Shown here piece after piece: positions 4,588-6,432 of a stretch of 6,432 bases of DNA. Below the pieces are notes generated by a model that saw only the letters and a program-made list of their open reading frames with translations, was not told the origin of the DNA and searched no databases. Source of the stretch: Candidatus Methanofastidiosia archaeon (GTDB lineage: Archaea; Methanobacteriota_B; Thermococci; Methanofastidiosales; Methanofastidiosaceae); NCBI GenBank assembly GCA_003558335.1, contig PWMA01000143.1, forward strand, positions 1-6,432, given 5' to 3'. Made by a program: the position numbers and the translations under genes. Position 1 is the stretch's first letter. Each line of letters starts with the position of its first letter.

Positions 4588-6432
4588 AAAGCTAGGACTT
4601 AAAATAGGATTAGAGATACACCAACAATTAAACACCAGTAGAAAATTATTCTGCCATTGCCCTTCAATTCTTAGAACGGACAATCCGCCATATAAAATTC
4701 AAAGAAAACTTAGACCAACGCCTTCTGAGATAGGTGAAATAGACCTTGTAGCACTAAAAGAATATATGGTGGGGAGGAATTATATTTATCAGTATTATGA
4801 TTCAAATTGTCTGGTTGAACTCGATGAAGAACCCCCTCATGCGGTCTCTGAAGAAGCTAAGTTAGTTGGTGTTGAAGTAGCATTGCTTTTAAATTCCAAT
4901 ATAATAGAAGAAATTCAAGTAATGAGAAAAACCGTTCTTGATGGGTCAAATACTTCAGCTTTTCAGAGAACTATGCTAATATCTACAAATGGTTTTATTG
5001 AAACCAAAGAAGGCCTAGTTTCAATTCTCACTGTTTGTCTTGAAGAAGATGCAGCACGATTGGTTATTCAAGATGATACTACTAAAACATTCAGATTAGA
5101 TAGATTAGGAATTCCTCTAATTGAAATTGCCACCGGCCCAGATATTTCAAATCCAGAACAAGCAAAAGAAGCAGCATATATACTCGGACAGATATTAAGA
5201 GCAACAGGTAAGGTAAAAAGAGGACTTGGAACGATAAGACAAGATCTAAATATTTCTATCAAAGAAGGGGGGAGAGTTGAAATAAAAGGTGTCCAGAATC
5301 TAGAGATGATACCTTTATGGGTAGAAAGAGAAATAGAAAGACAAATTAATCTAGTTGAAATAAAAAAAGAATTGAATGGTAGATGCAAAGATAACGATCT
5401 TAAATTTGATATGATTGAGCTAAATGATGTATTTCATAATACTTCGTCCAAAATTATTTCTAGATCACTTAATAAAAACAATGGCGTTTATGGAATTAAG
5501 CTAAAAAATTTTAAAGATATTCTTGGTAAAGAAATACAAAAAGGAAGAAGATTTGGAACTGAATTAGCTGACCATGTTAAAATATATGGTCTTTCAGGTA
5601 TATTTCACTTAGACGAACTTCCAGATTATGGCATTTCTAAAAATGAAGTTGATCAAATAAAATCTAAATTAAAAATTGAAAAATTGGATTCTTTTATTAT
5701 TGTCACTGGAAAATATGAAACTTGTCGTAAGGCTTTAGAAGATGTGTTTGAAAGATGCAAAAAAGCTTTTTTTGGAGTCCCAAATGAAACTAGAGATTCA
5801 ATGGAAGACGGAAATTCTAAATACTCTAGAACTCTTCCAGGGAGAGCTAGAATGTACCCTGAAACTGATATATTACCATTTACAATTGATACCTCTTTAA
5901 TAAAACATATAAAAACCAATCTGCCCGAAACTTTTGATAATAAAGTAAATAGATTTATAGATGAGTATGGACTTAAGAAAGAAGAAGCAGAGAAAATAGT
6001 ATATGAAAATCCTGAGCTATTCGAAAAGGTATTCTTAAATCTTAATATAAAACCGACTATATTCATAAAGACTTTAGATATAGTAAAAAACTTGGAAAGA
6101 GAAGGGAAATCCATCTCTAATAATGAGATCTTATACTCTCTTTTTGAAAAACTATCTAAAGGCATAATTGCAAAAGAAGGGATTGAAGAAATATTGAAGA
6201 GAATTTTTGAAGGAGAAAAAATTGAGAATATACTTTTAGAATATTCTTCATTTAGTCCTTCTTTGGATATAGAATCAGCAATTGAAAGAATAGTATTGGA
6301 AAAAAAAGAGTATATATTAGAAAAAGGTAATCGTTCTATTTCTCCTTTAATGGGGATATGTATGAAAGAATTTAGGGGTAAAGTTGATGGTAGTGTAATA
6401 AATAAAATACTATCGGAAAAAATTGAAAAAAT
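4577..6432 (+). CDS. gatE: Glu-tRNA(Gln) amidotransferase subunit E (GatE), 3' end cut by window edge
   Basis: GatB-family kinase/transamidase subunit that phosphorylates the glutamyl group on Glu-tRNA(Gln) and amidates it with ammonia from GatD. It is open for 618 codons without a stop to the window edge. The final visible stretch (LMGICMKEFRGKVDG...) resembles a GatE C-terminus, so only a few residues should be missing. The GTG start overlaps gatD by 11 nt and gives the typical N-terminus (DYKKLGLKIGLEIHQQLNT). The cradle domain carries GLEIHQQLNT (11-20), DGSNTSAFQRT (122-132), the metal-site segment LEEDAARL (155-162), signature LDRLGIPLIEI (174-184), RQDLNIS (221-227) and RVEIKGVQNL (233-242). 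A GAD insertion shared with bacterial AspRS, which distinguishes GatE from GatB, spans about 285-420 (VYGIKL 304-309, GRRFGTE 323-329, IFHLDELP 342-349). GRARMYPETDI (422-432) returns to the core, and a helical tRNA-binding tail follows. Confidence 0.95.
   Translation, partial: MDYKKLGLKIGLEIHQQLNTSRKLFCHCPSILRTDNPPYKIQRKLRPTPSEIGEIDLVALKEYMVGRNYIYQYYDSNCLVELDEEPPHAVSEEAKLVGVEVALLLNSNIIEEIQVMRKTVLDGSNTSAFQRTMLISTNGFIETKEGLVSILTVCLEEDAARLVIQDDTTKTFRLDRLGIPLIEIATGPDISNPEQAKEAAYILGQILRATGKVKRGLGTIRQDLNISIKEGGRVEIKGVQNLEMIPLWVEREIERQINLVEIKKELNGRCKDNDLKFDMIELNDVFHNTSSKIISRSLNKNNGVYGIKLKNFKDILGKEIQKGRRFGTELADHVKIYGLSGIFHLDELPDYGISKNEVDQIKSKLKIEKLDSFIIVTGKYETCRKALEDVFERCKKAFFGVPNETRDSMEDGNSKYSRTLPGRARMYPETDILPFTIDTSLIKHIKTNLPETFDNKVNRFIDEYGLKKEEAEKIVYENPELFEKVFLNLNIKPTIFIKTLDIVKNLEREGKSISNNEILYSLFEKLSKGIIAKEGIEEILKRIFEGEKIENILLEYSSFSPSLDIESAIERIVLEKKEYILEKGNRSISPLMGICMKEFRGKVDGSVINKILSEKIEK

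Noticed and set aside
5420..5840. AspRS fragment or gene fusion in gatE
   Set aside because: The AspRS-like GAD insertion is a normal, family-defining part of GatE and not a fusion.
5653..6165. 170-codon open frame on the minus strand
   Set aside because: It lies wholly inside gatE, whose conserved motifs run straight through. The translation is Ser/Phe/Leu-rich, as expected of an antisense shadow in AT-rich coding DNA, and shows no recognisable motif.
4577..6432. Frameshift or truncation in gatE
   Set aside because: I translated the frame codon by codon and found no stop. The absent stop codon is due to the window edge.

Overview
The window is a compact, AT-rich stretch (roughly one third G+C by eye) from an archaeon. 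Five protein genes lie head to tail on the + strand. The archaeal assignment rests on the genes: a Lon protease of the archaeal LonB type, a Thermococcus/Pyrococcus-like glutamate dehydrogenase, and the archaea-only tRNA-dependent amidotransferase pair GatD/GatE. It is supported by archaeal GGTG Shine-Dalgarno sites, TATA-like boxes and oligo-T tracts. Codon choice is rich in ATA, AGA and AAA. A euryarchaeon of a low-G+C lineage near Thermococci or methanogen relatives is my best guess; the genus cannot be fixed from this sequence.

Layout. 2-1156 is the C-terminal part of LonB (5' end outside the window). It is followed after 20 nt by a small metallo-beta-lactamase-fold hydrolase (1177-1797), probably in the same transcript. 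The 182-nt gap at 1798-1979 holds an AU-rich hairpin, two oligo-T tracts, a 7-bp inverted repeat and candidate TATA elements, so a new transcription unit probably begins there for glutamate dehydrogenase (1980-3227). A 70-nt gap contains a TATA box spaced for a leaderless start of gatD (3298-4587). gatE (4577-6432) overlaps gatD by 11 nt, starts with GTG behind a near-perfect Shine-Dalgarno inside gatD, and runs off the right edge only a few residues short of the usual length.

Function. GatD and GatE together form the GatDE enzyme, which converts Glu-tRNA(Gln) to Gln-tRNA(Gln). Glutamate dehydrogenase interconverts glutamate with 2-oxoglutarate and ammonia, so the right two thirds of the window centres on glutamate/glutamine metabolism. 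LonB handles membrane-associated protein turnover; the hydrolase's substrate is unknown. All catalytic residues I could check are present, and I found no mobile element, CRISPR array, tRNA/rRNA gene or broken gene. I regard this as an ordinary core-genome region. The points worth a second look are mainly regulatory sites and start-codon choices.
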